This document shows positions 6,153 to 6,954 of a stretch of 6,954 nucleotides of DNA, in pieces. The notes below the pieces were generated by a model. It was not told the DNA's origin, did no database searches, and was given only the letters and a program-made list of their open reading frames with translations. The position numbers and the translations under genes are program-made. The DNA comes from Labrenzia sp. CE80 (GTDB lineage: Bacteria; Pseudomonadota; Alphaproteobacteria; Rhizobiales; Stappiaceae). The DNA is taken from assembly GCF_009650605.1 (NCBI RefSeq), contig NZ_WAJT01000006.1, positions 1-6,954 of the forward strand, given 5' to 3'. Each line of letters opens with the position of its first letter. Position 1 is the stretch's first letter.

Positions 6153-6893
6153 ATGACTGACTGGCGGCAACGCAAATGGTTTAACTTCGGCCTTCTGCTA
6201 CTATCGGCGGTTCTTGTTTTCGCGTTGATTCAGCTCGGCAACTGGCAACTGAGACGGCTGGAATGGAAGAATGCGCTTCTCGATGCCATCGAGACGCGCG
6301 CGTTCGGCAATGCCGTTCTTGCGCCCGAACTGAAGTTCTGGAACGAGGTGACCGCCGATACCCACGCCTATCAGCGCGTGAAAATTGAAGGTACACTTCT
6401 TCATGGGCACGAACTTATCGTACGTGCGCTGACAGAACTGGGTGGCGGATACTGGGTCCTGACGCCGCTTCGCCGCGAGGACGGTTCGATCATCTGGATC
6501 AACCGGGGCTTTGTACCACCTGACAAGAGGCTGAGAACTTCGCGCGCAGCCCCAGAGACCGAATTTGTCTCGCTTACCGGTCTTCTACGCATGAATGAAC
6601 CGGGTGGAACACTCCTTCAGGACAACGATCCTGCAAACAATCGATGGTACTCTCGCGATGTCGATGCCTTTTCCGTCTATCGAAGTCTTCCTGAACCGGC
6701 ACCCTATTTCATTGATGCCGGAGCCGACGTTTCGGCGAAGGAATGGCCGCGTGGTGGCCTGACGCGACTCACATTCAGCAACAACCATCTGCACTATGCC
6801 CTGACCTGGTACACGATGGCATTTCTGCTCGCTACCGCTACGCTTTACACTGTCAGGCTTTCAAGGCGGACCTTACACAGCCGTATTACATGA
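6153..6893 (+). CDS. SURF1 family oxidase assembly protein
   Basis: SURF1 proteins are inner-membrane chaperones for haem-copper oxidases; in Paracoccus they bind haem a and deliver it to subunit I. This protein is 246 aa, normal for bacterial SURF1, with a helix at about 9-28, a periplasmic domain, and a second helix at about 213-235. Family hallmarks are GNWQLRRLEWK at 29-39, GGGYWVLTPL at 97-106, INRGFVP at 116-122 and NNHLHYALTWY at 210-220. His212 is a candidate for the conserved haem-binding histidine. It begins 13 nt after cyoD, in the same direction, so it is very probably in the cyo operon. The ribosome site is weak. Paracoccus denitrificans has two SURF1 proteins, one of them encoded with its qox (ba3 quinol oxidase) operon, and this gene is in the equivalent place. 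Its client is therefore most likely the CyoABCD complex itself. Confidence 0.94.
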   Translation: MTDWRQRKWFNFGLLLLSAVLVFALIQLGNWQLRRLEWKNALLDAIETRAFGNAVLAPELKFWNEVTADTHAYQRVKIEGTLLHGHELIVRALTELGGGYWVLTPLRREDGSIIWINRGFVPPDKRLRTSRAAPETEFVSLTGLLRMNEPGGTLLQDNDPANNRWYSRDVDAFSVYRSLPEPAPYFIDAGADVSAKEWPRGGLTRLTFSNNHLHYALTWYTMAFLLATATLYTVRLSRRTLHSRIT

Positions 6894-6954
6894 TTGGCCG
6901 TCATGTCTTGACCCTGTTTCTGGTCCCGGTCTTATGCGACTTTTCGAGTTTCAT
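6890..6954 (+). CDS. Possible next operon gene, N-terminal fragment
   Basis: An ATG at 6890-6892 overlaps the SURF1 stop as ATGA, the same arrangement as at two other junctions in the operon, and its frame is open to the right edge for 21 codons. The peptide has one basic stretch then a hydrophobic run (VLTLFLVPVL, residues 6-15), which could be a signal or anchor segment. No good ribosome site is close; GGCGGA at 6865-6870 is too far away. A competing ATG at 6934-6936, in another frame, gives MRLFEFH to the edge. I cannot tell which, if either, is the true start, and no family can be assigned. Confidence 0.25.
   Translation, partial: MIGRHVLTLFLVPVLCDFSSF

Noticed and set aside
5768..6175. 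135-codon open frame on the minus strand over cyoD
   Set aside because: It is antisense to cyoD, rich in His, Asp and Arg, and has no recognisable motif.

Overview
The window is a moderately GC-rich bacterial chromosome segment. It carries a terminal respiratory oxidase operon, with a divergently transcribed transporter on its left. The subunit sequences, the SURF1 gene placed directly after cyoD, and an MHS-type transporter upstream all point to an alphaproteobacterium, most likely of the Hyphomicrobiales (Rhizobiales) type. The order is inferred from gene content and protein style, not from any marker gene.

Layout. Positions 1-310 hold no gene I can identify, only short overlapping reading frames of doubtful status. 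Positions 311-1615 (minus strand) encode a 12-helix major facilitator protein of the metabolite:H+ symporter (MHS) type. Positions 1616-1944 are an AT-richer divergent intergenic region that should hold the promoters of both transcription units; it contains one clean inverted repeat. From 1945 to 6893 (plus strand) lies cyoA-cyoB-cyoC-cyoD-surf1. Spacing is tight: 57 nt between cyoA and cyoB, 4-nt ATGA overlaps at cyoB/cyoC and cyoC/cyoD, and 13 nt before surf1. An ATGA overlap at the end of surf1 opens a further frame that runs off the right edge and may be the next gene.

How the genes work together. CyoA (subunit II lipoprotein without the CuA site), CyoB (subunit I with all haem, CuB, quinol-site and proton-channel residues), CyoC (subunit III) and CyoD (subunit IV) form a proton-pumping ubiquinol oxidase in the inner membrane that reduces O2 to water. 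SURF1 is an assembly factor best known for haem a insertion. Its presence here, with no haem O synthase gene (cyoE) in the cluster as seen, raises the possibility that the enzyme is a ba3-type oxidase like the Paracoccus qox enzyme, rather than a classical bo3 oxidase.

I do not see a wholly new system here. The points worth a second look are the SURF1/haem-type question, the Cys/Met-bearing C-terminal extension of CyoA, the MHS transporter with altered signature motifs, and the inverted repeat in front of cyoA.
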